Assembly: GCA_019244185.1 (NCBI GenBank)
Contig: JAFATB010000005.1
Location: forward strand, 1-64,000
Length of the DNA stretch: 64,000 bases
Direction of reading: 5' to 3'
Source: Acidobacteriota bacterium
GTDB taxonomy: Bacteria; Acidobacteriota; Thermoanaerobaculia; Gp7-AA8
A model generated the notes under the pieces. That model saw nothing but the letters and a program-made list of their open reading frames with translations. It was not told the DNA's origin and ran no database searches. The translations under genes were made by a program, and so were the position numbers. Shown one piece after another: positions 44,864-54,037 of this stretch. Numbering within the stretch: position 1 is the stretch's first letter; every line of letters starts with the position of its first letter.

Positions 44864-46644
44864 GCACCCTAACGAAACTGAGCGCGATCCCCTACACCGG
44901 TCCCGCGCCGACCAACCGCAACGTCTACACGCCCACCGAAGCGCCGGCCGCCGACGCGCGCGGCGAAGCGATCCTCGCGGCGCTCAATCTCTCCGCGCTG
45001 ACGCAGGAGCGCGGACAGGATCTGCCGACGTTCATCGTCGATCGCGCCGAGATCATCAACGTCCTGCGCGCGCTGCACGACCACGCGTCGCTGCAGTTCA
45101 CGCTGCCGCTCGAGCTCTTCGCCGTCGACTATCCGAATCGCGAGCAGCGCTTCGACGTCGTCTATCAGCTCTACTCGCTCGCCAACAACGAGCGCGTACG
45201 CCTCAAAGTGCGGCTCGCCGACGGCGAAACGCTCGCGACGAGCAGCGGCGTCTATCAGGCATACGACTGGTTCGAGCGCGAGATCTTCGACATGTTCGGC
45301 ATCCGCTTCGACGGCCATCCGAACCTGCGCCGCATCCTCACGCACGAGAACTTCCAGGGCCACGCGCTGCGCAAGGATTACGACCCCGCGCAACGCTGGC
45401 TGCTCACCGACGCAGGCATCGCCACGATCCACCCGAAGATCGCGCCGCAGTTCGTGCAGGAAGAGGAAGACTCGGACTTCGAGCGCGTGACGCTCAACCT
45501 CGGCCCGTCGCATCCCGCGACGCACGGAACGCTGCGCATCGTGACGACGCTCGACGGCGAGACCATCGTCGGCGCCGACTGCGAGATCGGCTACCTCCAC
45601 CGCTGCTTCGAGAAGATGTCGGAGACGCACACCTATCAGCAGGTGATCCCGTACACCGACCGCCTCAACTACTGCTCGGCGATCATCAACAACGTCGGCT
45701 ACTGCATGACCGTCGAGAAGATGCTCGGCGTTACGGCGCCGGAGCGCGCGCAGCACGTGCGCCTCATCCTCTCCGAGTTCTACCGCATCTCCGATCACAT
45801 CATCTGCATCGGCACGAACCTCGTCGACATGGGCGCGCTGACGAACTTCTGGTGGCTGTTCCAGCCGCGCGAAGAGATCATCGCCCTCGCCGAGTCGTGC
45901 AGCGGCGCGCGTCTGCTGCCGAGCTACCTGCGCATCGGCGGACTCGCCGTCGACGTGCCGTCGGACTTTCTCGCCAACGCGCAGCGCATCGTGAACATGC
46001 TCCCGCGCTACATCGACGACGTCGAGGCGCTGGTGATGAAGAACCGCATCTTCCGCGACCGCGTCGAAGGCGTCGGCGTGATCTCGCGCGAAGACGCGAT
46101 CAACTTCGGCTTCACCGGTCCGTGCCTCCGCGCGACCGGCGTTCCTTTCGACGTCCGCAAGTCGAACCCCTACCTCGGCTACGAAACCTACGATTGGGAC
46201 GTGCCCGTCGCCGAAGGCGGCGATACGTTCGCGCGCTTCCTCGTGCGCTTCGAAGAGATGCGCCAGTCGCTGCGCATCCTGCAGCAGGCCATCGATCGCG
46301 GCCTGCCGCCGGGACCGGTGATGGTCGACAACCCGTACGTGGCGCTCCCTCCGAAGGCGAAGGTCTACAACGAGATGGAGTCGCTCATCTATCACTTCAA
46401 GCTGATCATGCACGGCATCCAGCCGCCGGTCGGCGAAGCGTACTTCCAGGTCGAAGGCGGCAACGGCGAAGTCGGCTTCTACATCGTCTCCGACGGCACG
46501 AAGCACCCGTACCGCGTGCGCGCGCGTCCGCCGTGCTTCCCGATCTTCGAGGCGTATTCGAAGATGATCACCGGCCAGACGATCCCCGACGCCATCGCCG
46601 CGCTCGGATCGCTCAACATCATCGCTGGGGAGCTCGACCGCTAA
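44860..46644 (+). CDS. nuoCD: Fused NADH-quinone oxidoreductase subunits C and D
   Basis: This 594-residue fusion combines the two non-metal subunits of the connecting module. The NuoC part (about 45-180) shows [19 protein letters not shown] and [19 protein letters not shown]. The NuoD part (about 200-594) shows [31 protein letters not shown] and the C-terminal family end [18 protein letters not shown], which lines the quinone site. Fused C-D is known from E. coli and others. The ATG at 44860 is within the nuoB stop; the stop overlaps nuoI by one base. Confidence 0.96.
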   Translation: MSTLTKLSAIPYTGPAPTNRNVYTPTEAPAADARGEAILAALNLSALTQERGQDLPTFIVDRAEIINVLRALHDHASLQFTLPLELFAVDYPNREQRFDVVYQLYSLANNERVRLKVRLADGETLATSSGVYQAYDWFEREIFDMFGIRFDGHPNLRRILTHENFQGHALRKDYDPAQRWLLTDAGIATIHPKIAPQFVQEEEDSDFERVTLNLGPSHPATHGTLRIVTTLDGETIVGADCEIGYLHRCFEKMSETHTYQQVIPYTDRLNYCSAIINNVGYCMTVEKMLGVTAPERAQHVRLILSEFYRISDHIICIGTNLVDMGALTNFWWLFQPREEIIALAESCSGARLLPSYLRIGGLAVDVPSDFLANAQRIVNMLPRYIDDVEALVMKNRIFRDRVEGVGVISREDAINFGFTGPCLRATGVPFDVRKSNPYLGYETYDWDVPVAEGGDTFARFLVRFEEMRQSLRILQQAIDRGLPPGPVMVDNPYVALPPKAKVYNEMESLIYHFKLIMHGIQPPVGEAYFQVEGGNGEVGFYIVSDGTKHPYRVRARPPCFPIFEAYSKMITGQTIPDAIAALGSLNIIAGELDR

Positions 46645-47288
46645 TGCCCACTACCCGTCTCTCGCCCGGCGTCGTCCGAGTCGAGCGTCAGTCGATGACG
46701 TTCTCGGAGCGTTTGTATCTGCCGCAGGTCATCGGCGGCATGTTCCGCACGCTGAAGCACCTGACCAAGAATCTCTTCAACATCAAAGGACTGCCGACGA
46801 TCTCGTATCCCGAGGTCAAGCGCGTGTACTCGGAGCGCTTCCGCGGACGGCACATCCTCACGAGCCGCGAGGACGGCACGACGCGCTGCGTCGCCTGCTA
46901 CATGTGCTCGACCGCGTGTCCCGCGGAGTGCATCACGATCGAGGCGGGCGAAGACCAGCGCACGCGCGAAAAGTTCCCGGTGCGCTACGACATCGATCTG
47001 CTGCGCTGCGTCTTCTGCGGCTACTGCGTCGATGCGTGTCCCGAGGATGCGATCTACATGACGCGCGACTACGAGATGGCCATCGACACGCGCGCGCGCG
47101 CCGTCGTCGGTCTGCGCGATCTCGTCGTGCCGCCGAATTTCCCCGTCGGTCCGATGGGCTGGCGTCCGTATTACGGCGCGATCGAAAAGCACGGCACCGC
47201 GGGCGGCACCGGCATCGGCCAGCCGCTGCGCACCGCGCCGTACGAAGACGACGCGCCGCCCAATCCGGACCTCTATCGCGGCGCGTAG
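46644..47288 (+). CDS. nuoI: NADH-quinone oxidoreductase subunit I
   Basis: This is the 8Fe ferredoxin-like subunit carrying clusters N6a and N6b. It has 214 residues. Two CxxCxxCxxxC motifs are visible: C82/C85/C88 with C92, and C122/C125/C128 with C132, each followed by Pro (ACPAEC, ACPEDA). An amphipathic N-terminal region (about 20-50) contacts the membrane. The ATG at 46644 overlaps the nuoCD stop; a much longer open frame upstream is only a shadow of nuoCD. It ends the nuoB-CD-I unit. Confidence 0.96.
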   Translation: MPTTRLSPGVVRVERQSMTFSERLYLPQVIGGMFRTLKHLTKNLFNIKGLPTISYPEVKRVYSERFRGRHILTSREDGTTRCVACYMCSTACPAECITIEAGEDQRTREKFPVRYDIDLLRCVFCGYCVDACPEDAIYMTRDYEMAIDTRARAVVGLRDLVVPPNFPVGPMGWRPYYGAIEKHGTAGGTGIGQPLRTAPYEDDAPPNPDLYRGA

Positions 47289-47321
47289 GTACGGGCGCAG
47301 AGCTATGATGCTCCCGGGTCG

Positions 47322-47783
47322 ATGAAACCGCTCGAAACGACGGTCGAGGAAGTGCTCCGCGAAGCGATTCAGTCGGAAGCGGAGACGCGCGTCTATTACC
47401 AGAAAATGGCCGAACGCGCGGCGACCGCCGAGGTGCGCAATCGCTTGCTGCAGCTCGCGGACCTCGAGCTCGTGCATCGCGCGAAGCTCGAGCGGCGTTA
47501 CCGCGATCTCGTCGGCAACAATCCGCCGGAGCCCGCGCCCGTCTCGCTGGAACTGCCGCTGGACATGAGCGATCTCGATCTCAGCCGCGCGCTGAAGTAC
47601 GCGCTGGAACGCGAGCGCGACTCCGAAAGCCACTATCGCTTTCTCGCCGAGCGCGTTCCCACGACGACCGACCTCGGCCGGCTCTTCATGGAGCTCGCCG
47701 AGATCGAGTGGAAGCACAAGACCGATCTGCAGGCCGAGTACAACGCCGCGGCCGAGCCCGACCGGTTCCTCCTCGACATGTAG
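47322..47783 (+). CDS. Ferritin-like diiron protein (rubrerythrin-type)
   Basis: This 153-residue four-helix protein has ligand-like residues E19 (IQSEAETRVYY), E49 and H52 (DLELVHRAKL), a Glu near 96-98 and E129/H132 (EIEWKHK). This is the paired ExxH pattern of rubrerythrins. The rubredoxin domain of classical rubrerythrin is absent, so it is the erythrin-only form. It lies 33 bases after nuoI; a TATGAT box 12 bases before the ATG could give its own transcript. Role: probably peroxide or iron handling. Confidence 0.85.
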   Translation: MKPLETTVEEVLREAIQSEAETRVYYQKMAERAATAEVRNRLLQLADLELVHRAKLERRYRDLVGNNPPEPAPVSLELPLDMSDLDLSRALKYALERERDSESHYRFLAERVPTTTDLGRLFMELAEIEWKHKTDLQAEYNAAAEPDRFLLDM

Positions 47784-47798
47784 CCCGAAAACAGTTCA

Positions 47799-47825
47799 GG
47801 GGAGCGACGCCGAGCATCGCTCCCC
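47799..47825 (+). terminator. GC-rich hairpin after the ferritin-like gene
   Basis: GGGGAGCGA (47799-47807) pairs perfectly with TCGCTCCCC (47817-47825) around a 9-base loop, 16 bases after the stop. The following sequence is C/T-rich but has no T-run, so it is a weak or factor-assisted terminator. Confidence 0.5.
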
Positions 47826-48021
47826 CGAATCTGCTCTCTCTCATACAACACGCTGCCGGTTCTCGACGATGCGTTGTATTTCGAAGATGAAGTGTAGGCG
47901 GCGGTGGTGATTCGCCCGTTGCGCCACCATAAAAAAGTGGTGAGCGGGAACGCGCGGGTGTCAAAAGCGTGAGCTTCGCGTCGGATGCGCGTCAGCGAAC
48001 CGCAAAACGCGCCAATCGCCG

Positions 48022-48027
48022 TAGAAT
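48022..48027 (+). promoter_or_regulatory. -10 box for leaderless cysteine desulfurase transcript
   Basis: TAGAAT ends 7 bases before the ATG at 48035, with no Shine-Dalgarno sequence between. Confidence 0.55.
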
Positions 48028-48034
48028 CCGCGTG

Positions 48035-49186
48035 ATGCCGGAGACGATCTACCTCGACAACAACGCCACCACGCGCGTCGCCGACGAGGTGATCGCGGCG
48101 ATGACTCCCTACTATCGCGAGCTCTACGGCAACGCGCACGCGATCCATCGTCTCGGCCGCAGTTCGCACGACGCCGTCGAAGACGCGCGAGCCGAGCTCG
48201 CCCTACTTCTCGGATGCAGCGCGGGCGAAGTGATCTTCACGAGCTGCGGCACCGAGGGAAACGCGATGGTGCTGCGCGGCCTCGTCGATCGGCATCCCGA
48301 TCGCCGGCGCGTCGTCACGACCGCGGTCGAGCATCCGTCCGTGCTCACGCTGCTGCGCGCGCTCGAACGCGAAGGTGAGATCGAGCTCGTGGTCGTGCCG
48401 GTCGATACGCACGGCGCGATCGATCTCGACGCGATGCGTGACGCGATCGGCGACCGCACGCTGCTTGTCTCCGTGATGCTCGCGCAGAACGAGACGGGCG
48501 TGCTGCATCCCGTCGCGGAGATCGCGGAGCTCGCGCACGCGCGCGGCGCGTACGTGCATGTTGACGCCGTGCAGGCCGCGGGAAAAGTGCCGCTCGCGCA
48601 GCACGAGCTCGGCGCCGACTTCCTCACGATCTCGGGACACAAGTTCCACGCGCCGAAAGGCATCGGCGCGCTGGCGATCCGCAAGGGTCTCGCGCTTCAG
48701 CCGCTCTGGTACGGCGGCGGTCAGGAGCTCGGCATGCGCTCCGGCACCGAGCCCGTGCCGTCGATCGTCGGCTTCGCCGCGGCCGCGCGACTTGCGCGCG
48801 AAGCGCTCGCGCAGTACGACCGCGTGCGCGCGCTGCGCGATCGTCTCGAAGCCGCGATCGCGCAGCGCGTCGACGAGACGACCGTCAACGGCGCGACGCA
48901 GCCGCGCCTCGGCAACACGGCGAACATCTCGTTCCACGACGCATACGCCGACGAGATCGTGCGCGCGCTCGATGCGGAAGGCGTGTGCGTCTCCGCCGGC
49001 GCCGCGTGTCATTCGGGCAACGTCGAACCGAGCGGCACGATGAAGGCGATGCGCCTGCCGCTGCGCGTCGCGATGGGCGCGGTGCGTTTCTCGCTCTCGC
49101 GCTACACCACTGTCGAAGAGATCGACCGCGCCATCGACGTGGTGTGCGCGGTCGTGCCGAACCTCCGCCAGGCCGTTGCACCATGA
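48035..49186 (+). CDS. Cysteine desulfurase (NifS/IscS family)
   Basis: This is a 383-residue PLP enzyme that moves sulfur from cysteine for Fe-S cluster assembly. PLP Lys K203 is in ISGHKFHAPKG, the stacking His H100 in AVEHPSV, and the catalytic Cys C325 in SAGAACHSGN. Its context after nuoI and a ferritin-like gene fits Fe-S supply for complex I, although no IscU-type scaffold is here. The family start MPETIYLDNNATT and the -10 box 7 bases before 48035 set the start. The stop overlaps the DinB-like gene by four bases. Confidence 0.92.
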   Translation: MPETIYLDNNATTRVADEVIAAMTPYYRELYGNAHAIHRLGRSSHDAVEDARAELALLLGCSAGEVIFTSCGTEGNAMVLRGLVDRHPDRRRVVTTAVEHPSVLTLLRALEREGEIELVVVPVDTHGAIDLDAMRDAIGDRTLLVSVMLAQNETGVLHPVAEIAELAHARGAYVHVDAVQAAGKVPLAQHELGADFLTISGHKFHAPKGIGALAIRKGLALQPLWYGGGQELGMRSGTEPVPSIVGFAAAARLAREALAQYDRVRALRDRLEAAIAQRVDETTVNGATQPRLGNTANISFHDAYADEIVRALDAEGVCVSAGAACHSGNVEPSGTMKAMRLPLRVAMGAVRFSLSRYTTVEEIDRAIDVVCAVVPNLRQAVAP

Positions 49187-49647
49187 CGCACTTCGAAGCG
49201 CTCCGCTCCTTCCCCGCCACGCTCCGCGCGATCTACCAAAGCGTCCCCGCCGATCGCATGCGCCAGCGCGCCGGCGACGGCAACTTTGCGCTCGTCGAGC
49301 AGTTCTGGCACCTCGGCGATCTCGAAGTGGAAGGCTTCGGCGCGCGCATCGACCGCATCCTCCGCGAAGACGAACCGTCGCTCCCCGATTTCAACGGCCT
49401 CGCCATCGCGCGCGAGCGCCGCTACATCGAGCGCGATCCCGCGCAGGGATTGCAGCGTTTCGAAGAGGCGCGCCGCGCGAATCTCGAGCGGCTCGCGTCG
49501 CTCGACGACGCGTCGTGGCTGCGCGCGGGACATCAGGAAGGCGCGGGCCGCGTCACCCTGCGCCGCGTCGTCGAGATGATGGCCGCGCACGACGCCGAGC
49601 ACGCCGAAGAGATTCGCGTGCTGCACGAGCAGCTCGTGCGCGCCTGA
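49183..49647 (+). CDS. DinB-like four-helix metalloprotein
   Basis: The protein has 154 residues of the DinB/YfiT fold. H43 in EQFWHLGDLE and the pair in MAAHDAEHAEEI form the expected three-His metal site. Relatives include thiol-dependent transferases and stress proteins; the exact reaction is unknown. The ATG overlaps the cysteine desulfurase stop by four bases, so it is co-translated with that gene. Confidence 0.85.
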   Translation: MTHFEALRSFPATLRAIYQSVPADRMRQRAGDGNFALVEQFWHLGDLEVEGFGARIDRILREDEPSLPDFNGLAIARERRYIERDPAQGLQRFEEARRANLERLASLDDASWLRAGHQEGAGRVTLRRVVEMMAAHDAEHAEEIRVLHEQLVRA

Positions 49648-49661
49648 ACGCCGCGACACGG

Positions 49662-50177
49662 CTAGAGCACGATCGTGTAGCCGAGCGTGCGCAGGTCGGA
49701 CATGCGGTCGATGTAGATGTGGCCGTCGGTGTGATCGATCTCGTGCTGGAAGATGCGCGCGGTGAAGTCTTCCACCTCGACGTCGATCGCCTCGCCGTCG
49801 TGATCGATGCCGCGCACGCGGATGCGGCGGTAGCGCGGCGTTTCGCCGCCGAGGAACGGGACGCTGAGGCAGCCTTCCCAATCGGTGATGCGGTCGGTGC
49901 CGGCCGGTTCGTACGTCGCGTTGAAGATCGCGCCGGCGCCGACCGACTTCACACCGCGGCGCTTCGCCACGCGCTCCTGCACTTCGAACACGAAGACGCG
50001 CAGCGGCAGATGCACCTGCGGTCCGGCGAGGCCGACGCCTTCGTAGGCGTGCATGGTCTCGACCATGTCGTCGATGAGCGTGCGGAACTTGCCCGCCTTG
50101 ATGTCCTTCAGTTCGACGTCGGATGCTTTCTCGCGCAGGACGGGATGCCCGAGGCGAGAGACTTTGAGAATGGCCAT
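49662..50177 (-). CDS. def: Peptide deformylase
   Basis: This enzyme removes the formyl group from new proteins. It has 171 residues with all three motifs: GVGLAGPQ (47-54), EGCLSVP with metal ligand C103, and QHEIDH with H145, E146 and H149. Two glycines of the canonical first motif are kept. It is convergent with the DinB-like gene and has its own -10 box inside the 3' end of the MFS gene, 6 bases before the ATG. Confidence 0.95.
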   Translation of the reverse strand: MAILKVSRLGHPVLREKASDVELKDIKAGKFRTLIDDMVETMHAYEGVGLAGPQVHLPLRVFVFEVQERVAKRRGVKSVGAGAIFNATYEPAGTDRITDWEGCLSVPFLGGETPRYRRIRVRGIDHDGEAIDVEVEDFTARIFQHEIDHTDGHIYIDRMSDLRTLGYTIVL

Positions 50178-50183
50178 GGCGGG

Positions 50184-50189
50184 AGTTTA
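50184..50189 (-). promoter_or_regulatory. -10 box for leaderless deformylase transcript
   Basis: TAAACT (minus strand) ends 6 bases before the ATG at 50177 and includes the stop codon of the upstream MFS gene, so the deformylase need not depend on that operon. Confidence 0.5.
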
Positions 50190-51395
50190 TCCGACGCGCG
50201 CGTGCGGCTCGACGGCAAGGTCGCGCATCGACAGCGCGATTGCCAGCGCGACCGCCATCAGCGCCGCGCCGCCATAGAACGCGCCGGCCGCGCCGCCGAG
50301 GTCGTAGAGAAATCCGGCCACGATCGGTCCGAGAAAACGCGCCAGCGAACCGACCGATGTCGCGAGGCCGAGCAGGCTTCCGCGCTCGCTCTCGGGCGAG
50401 ATGCGCGAGACCAGCGACGTCAGCGACGGATAGCAGAGCCCCTGTCCGATCGCGACGAAGAACGTCGCCCCGTAGAGCAGCGGCACGCGCCAGATCGACG
50501 GCACGAGCGCGAAGCCGATCACGAACGCCGCGGCGCCGACGATCACCAGCCCCTTCTCGCCGATCCGCTTCGCGAAGCGGCCGATGAGCCCTCCCTGAAT
50601 CGTGGCCACGATCAAACCCATGAAGAGAAAGAAGCGCGCGAGATCGAGCTGGCGGAAGTGAAAGCGCTCGCGCGCGTGCAGCGTCACGCTGATCTCCATC
50701 CCGGCGACGGCGAGCAGCGTGAGAAAGAGGCTGGCCATCACCGCGGCGAGGAGACGATTCCCCGCGACCGTGCGCCAGATGCGCGTGTCGAACTGCGGCG
50801 GGCGTCCCGAACGCGGCACGAGGTCCGGCGGCTTCGACTCCGCGAGCACGAAGAACGCTAGAGTTAACGCCGTCAACGAAAGGCCGGCCGCCACGAGTCC
50901 GGGCAGCAGGTTGTCGTGCAGTCCGTGCTGGCCGCCGATGTGCGCGAGAAAGCCGCCCAGCGGCGGGCCGAAGATGAAGCCGATGCCGAAGGCGGCGCCG
51001 ATGAGACCCATGCCTTTCGCGCGATCCTCCGGCGGCGTGCTGTCCGCGATGTACGCCTGCGCGGTGCCGATGTTCGCGCCGCCGATGCCCGCGATGACGC
51101 GCGAGGCGAGCAGCATCGCGAGGCTGCGCGCGAACGCGAAGAGCAGGTAGCCGCTGCAACTCGCGGCGAGGCTGAACAGCAGAATCGGGCGGCGTCCCAC
51201 GCGATCGGAGAGGCGTCCCCACACCGGCGCGAAGAAGAACTGCATGATCGAGTAGATGCCGACGACCGCGCCCACCGTGATGCCGCTCGCTCCGTATTCG
51301 CGCGCGTAAAACGAGAGAAACGGGATCACCATCCCGAAGCCGATGAGATCGATGAAGACCGTGAGGAACAGGACCAGCAGGGAAGACTTTCTCAC
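50187..51395 (-). CDS. MFS transporter, DHA1/TetA-like efflux type
   Basis: The protein has 402 residues and 12 predicted transmembrane helices. The first half shows DLIGFGMVIPFLSFYA in helix 1, the loop motif GRLSDRVGRRP between helices 2 and 3, and GLIGAAFGIGFIFGPPLGG in helix 5 (antiporter motif C). These mark a proton-coupled drug or metabolite exporter; the substrate is unknown. The start is GTG at 51395, 9 bases after a TAGACT box shared with the divergent HAD gene. Confidence 0.9.
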   Translation of the reverse strand: MRKSSLLVLFLTVFIDLIGFGMVIPFLSFYAREYGASGITVGAVVGIYSIMQFFFAPVWGRLSDRVGRRPILLFSLAASCSGYLLFAFARSLAMLLASRVIAGIGGANIGTAQAYIADSTPPEDRAKGMGLIGAAFGIGFIFGPPLGGFLAHIGGQHGLHDNLLPGLVAAGLSLTALTLAFFVLAESKPPDLVPRSGRPPQFDTRIWRTVAGNRLLAAVMASLFLTLLAVAGMEISVTLHARERFHFRQLDLARFFLFMGLIVATIQGGLIGRFAKRIGEKGLVIVGAAAFVIGFALVPSIWRVPLLYGATFFVAIGQGLCYPSLTSLVSRISPESERGSLLGLATSVGSLARFLGPIVAGFLYDLGGAAGAFYGGAALMAVALAIALSMRDLAVEPHARVG

Positions 51396-51404
51396 GCCGC
51401 GCGA

Positions 51405-51414
51405 AGTCTATACT
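51405..51414. promoter_or_regulatory. Overlapping divergent -10 boxes
   Basis: On plus, TATACT (51409-51414) is 8 bases before the ATG at 51423. On minus, TAGACT (51410-51405) is 9 bases before the GTG at 51395. The boxes overlap by two bases in a 27-base gap, so both genes would be leaderless and compete for polymerase. Confidence 0.6.
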
Positions 51415-51422
51415 GCGCCGCC

Positions 51423-52106
51423 ATGCGTCTGGTTCTCTTCGACATCGACGGGACGCTCCTCTCCGACGGCGGCGCCGCGCGCGAGGCGTTCGCCGACGCG
51501 CTGGCCGCGGTTTACGGCTACGACGGCGAGCTCGCGCGCTACGACTTCTCCGGACGCACCGACCCGCAGATCGCGCACATGGTGTTGCGCGACGTCGGCC
51601 TTTCCGCCGCCGCCATCGACTCCCGCATGCCTCGCCTCTGGGAGCACTACCTCGGCGGCCTCGCGCGCAACGCGACGCCCGCACGCGTGCGCGTACTGCC
51701 CGGCATGCGCCCGCTCGTCGACGCGCTCGCCGCGCACGACGGCGTGGTGCTCGCGCTGCTGACGGGAAACATCGAGCCGGGCGCGCGCCTCAAGCTCGGC
51801 GGCGGCGCGCTGAACGAATACTTTCCGTTCGGCGCGTTCGGCAGCGACTCCGCGGATCGCAACGAACTGCCGCCGGTCGCGGTGCGCCGCGCGTCCGAAG
51901 CGACCGGACATCGCTTCAGCGGCGAAGAGGTCGTGATCATCGGCGACTCGATCTACGACGTGCGCTGCGGCGTGCCGTACGGCGCGACCACGATCGCGGT
52001 CGCGTCGGGAAAGACGGCGATCGAAACGCTGCGCGCCGAGCATCCGCGGCACTTGTTCGAAAGTGCCGAAGACCTCGGCGCGCTGATGAACGCGATTCTC
52101 GGTTAA
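51423..52106 (+). CDS. HAD-superfamily phosphatase
   Basis: This 227-residue haloacid dehalogenase-like hydrolase has D7 and D9 of motif I in LVLFDIDGTLL, motif II Thr in ALLTGNIEPGARLKL, Lys/Arg of motif III in VAVRRASEATG, and motif IV GDSIYDVRCG. The C1 cap resembles phosphoglycolate phosphatases, but the substrate is not certain. It overlaps the convergent DUF4097 gene by four bases at the 3' end. Confidence 0.9.
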   Translation: MRLVLFDIDGTLLSDGGAAREAFADALAAVYGYDGELARYDFSGRTDPQIAHMVLRDVGLSAAAIDSRMPRLWEHYLGGLARNATPARVRVLPGMRPLVDALAAHDGVVLALLTGNIEPGARLKLGGGALNEYFPFGAFGSDSADRNELPPVAVRRASEATGHRFSGEEVVIIGDSIYDVRCGVPYGATTIAVASGKTAIETLRAEHPRHLFESAEDLGALMNAILG

Positions 52107-52948
52107 CGGCGGAAACGTTCGGGGATCGACACGCGTCCCGCGACGCGCTCGTAGTCGATGCCGCCGCTCGACTTCTCGCCGACGGTGAAGTTGCCGCCGA
52201 TGTCCGTGACCTCGATCGAGCCCGACGAGTCGGAGTCGATGAGCACGTCGTGGCGGACGTTCTGCACCGTGATCGAGCCGGAGTCGTCGTTCGGGATGTG
52301 CAGCGAGTCGACGCTGGCGACGGTGATCGAGCCGGAGTCGTCCTCGATCTCGACCGCGCCGGCGACGTTCTTCACCTCGATCTCGCCCGAGTCGTCTTCG
52401 ATCTTCACGGCGCCCTGCACGCTGTCGACGTCGATGCCGCCCGACTCGTCGTGGATCGTGAGGTTGCCGTGCACGTTGCGCACTTCGATCGAGCCCGAGC
52501 CGTCGTCGATCGACGTGGGGCCGACGTTCGCGACTTTCATCCAGCCGCTGCCGTCATCGATCGAGACCGGTACGCCGTCCGGCACCGCGACGCTGAAGTC
52601 GAGCCGTGCCTGGAAGAAGCCGAAAAGCACCGTCTTCTGCGGGATGCTCGCCTCGACGTGCAGTTCCGAGCCCGACTTGCGCATCGTCAGCGTCATGCGC
52701 GGGAGGAAGTCTTCGTCGGACGTGCACGCGGTGCCGTTCGCGACCACCTGCGGCGCGCCGGGCGTGCCGGTGACCGTGAGCGAGCCCGCGTCGGCGTGGA
52801 TGACGATGCGCGTGATGCCGCTCGACGGCGTGGTCAGATGCCGCGCCGCGCTGTAGCGGCAGTCGGACTCGTTGTCCGTCCAGTCTTCGGCGAAGAGCGG
52901 CGCGGCGAGCACGAGACACATCAGAGCTCCGATCGGAACGAGTCTCAT
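52103..52948 (-). CDS. DUF4097-type exported beta-repeat protein
   Basis: The protein has 281 residues and a signal peptide (about 1-20, LAAPLFAED). From about residue 115 a repeated strand unit (DDGSGSIEV, EDDSGEIEV, DDSGSITV with N-V in between) forms a right-handed beta-helix. This pattern is typical of DUF4097 family proteins, which are surface or periplasmic and of unknown function. A strong GGAGGG ribosome site precedes the ATG. It is followed by no further gene on this strand. Confidence 0.88.
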   Translation of the reverse strand: MRLVPIGALMCLVLAAPLFAEDWTDNESDCRYSAARHLTTPSSGITRIVIHADAGSLTVTGTPGAPQVVANGTACTSDEDFLPRMTLTMRKSGSELHVEASIPQKTVLFGFFQARLDFSVAVPDGVPVSIDDGSGWMKVANVGPTSIDDGSGSIEVRNVHGNLTIHDESGGIDVDSVQGAVKIEDDSGEIEVKNVAGAVEIEDDSGSITVASVDSLHIPNDDSGSITVQNVRHDVLIDSDSSGSIEVTDIGGNFTVGEKSSGGIDYERVAGRVSIPERFRR

Positions 52949-52996
52949 CGGAATCCCTCCTGCGGCTCTCTACGGCGCGCGCCGGGCAAAGTTGCG

Positions 52997-53425
52997 TCAC
53001 GGCCGCAGATTCGAAGCGTGGAGATGCACGATCCACCACCGCCCGCCGCGCCACGCGAGCACGAGCGTCCGCCGCGAGCTGACCTCGGCCGTTCCGACGT
53101 CGAACGTTGCGACCGCCGTCGTGCCGCTGCGCTGAACGCTGAGATCGTGATGCGCGAGATGCATCGCGCCCGAGCGCGCGCGTTCCGCGTCGAACAGCGG
53201 CCGCAGCGCGGCGACGATGGCGGCGCGCCCGGTGAGCTTCGCGCGGTACTGCGGCATCGGCAGAAACGCGGTCGCGTCGTCCGCGAACAGCGCGCCGACG
53301 GCATCCGCATCGAGCCGATTGAACGCGTCGAGAAACGCATCGACGGCCTGCTCCGGCGGCGCGATGCGCGCGGACGCGCAGCCGCACACGACGAGCAGCA
53401 ACGCGAGCGATCCTAGGCGGCGCAT
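52997..53425 (-). CDS. SnoaL-like/SgcJ family lipoprotein
   Basis: The 142-residue protein has a lipoprotein signal (LALLLVVCGCAS, lipidated Cys near 15) and an NTF2-like fold domain (about 25-142: VDAFLDAFNRLDADAVGALFADDATAF, split by strands, ending WWIVHLHASNLRP). Such domains bind small ligands and sometimes catalyse isomer or nuclease reactions. I start at ATG 53425, since a -10 box is 9 bases upstream; the frame continues to 53452. It is divergent from the next gene. Confidence 0.83.
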   Translation of the reverse strand: MRRLGSLALLLVVCGCASARIAPPEQAVDAFLDAFNRLDADAVGALFADDATAFLPMPQYRAKLTGRAAIVAALRPLFDAERARSGAMHLAHHDLSVQRSGTTAVATFDVGTAEVSSRRTLVLAWRGGRWWIVHLHASNLRP

Positions 53426-53434
53426 GCGGACGCC

Positions 53435-53455
53435 ACGATACGCGCGTGACATACT
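53435..53455. promoter_or_regulatory. Close divergent -10 boxes
   Basis: On minus, TATCGT (53440-53435) is 9 bases before the ATG at 53425. On plus, CATACT (53450-53455) is 8 bases before the ATG at 53464. The second lacks the first consensus T. Confidence 0.45.
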
Positions 53456-53463
53456 CCCGCGCC

Positions 53464-54018
53464 ATGGACCGGCAGTTGCGCGCGCGCATCGAGGCGTTCG
53501 TCCGCCCGCTGTATCAAGACCTCGACGGCGTCTCGCGCTTCGATGACGTCGAGCGCATCGCCGCGATCGCGCGTCGCCTGTACGTCCCGCGCGACCCCGC
53601 GGACATTCGCGAGTTCGAGCTCCTGCTGCTCTTCCATCGACTCGGCAAATGGCTCGATCGCGTCGGCAACCTCTCGCGCACGCTGCTCGTGATTCGCGAT
53701 CTGTCGGAAGAGGAACTGCGCCGCACCGCCGCCTCCGCGCGCCGTCTCGAGGAGCCGGTCACGCATGCCGAACGCGCCGTCGCCGCCGCGGAGCTTATCG
53801 ACAACGCCGGCGTCCGCGGCCTCACGGAACGCTTCGCCCACGCCCGCCGCGAAGGCAGCTCGATGATGGACGTTCTTCGAGCCGCCATGAGCGACGTCGC
53901 CGTCCCCGACTGGCTCCCGCCCCACGCCGAGGAATGGCTGCACGCGCGGCGAGAAGCGCGGCGGGAGGTTTGTAAGAAGTTGTTGGAGGAGCTGGCGCTG
54001 GAGGATTTCGGGGGGTGA
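53464..54018 (+). CDS. Helical protein, possibly a degenerate HD-domain protein
   Basis: The protein has 184 residues. LLFHRLGKWLDRVG resembles the HD-G-K motif of HD phosphohydrolases with Asp replaced by Arg, and HAERAVAAAELIDNAGV could be the following metal helix. I do not recognise a definite family. The start at ATG 53464 follows a CATACT box; an ATG at 53446 is also open. It is convergent with a large HD-GYP gene. Confidence 0.55.
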   Translation: MDRQLRARIEAFVRPLYQDLDGVSRFDDVERIAAIARRLYVPRDPADIREFELLLLFHRLGKWLDRVGNLSRTLLVIRDLSEEELRRTAASARRLEEPVTHAERAVAAAELIDNAGVRGLTERFAHARREGSSMMDVLRAAMSDVAVPDWLPPHAEEWLHARREARREVCKKLLEELALEDFGG

Positions 54019-54037
54019 GGATTACGGAGCGCGACCT

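Larger units (their letters stand above)
47784..48034. other. 251-base intergenic region with hairpin, short inverted repeats and promoter
   Basis: This is the longest gap in the window. It holds the hairpin at 47799, a 7-base inverted repeat ATACAAC/GTTGTAT, an A-run after CCACC near 47930 and, at its end, the -10 box of the cysteine desulfurase. I see no convincing small gene in it. Confidence 0.5.

Noticed and set aside
47708..47890. A 60-codon frame after the ferritin-like gene
   Set aside because: It overlaps the ferritin-like gene in another frame and the terminator hairpin, with no ribosome site or similarity.
49102..51684. An 860-codon minus-strand frame across DinB-like, deformylase and MFS genes
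   Set aside because: All three genes are certain; the long frame is an Arg/Ala-rich shadow.
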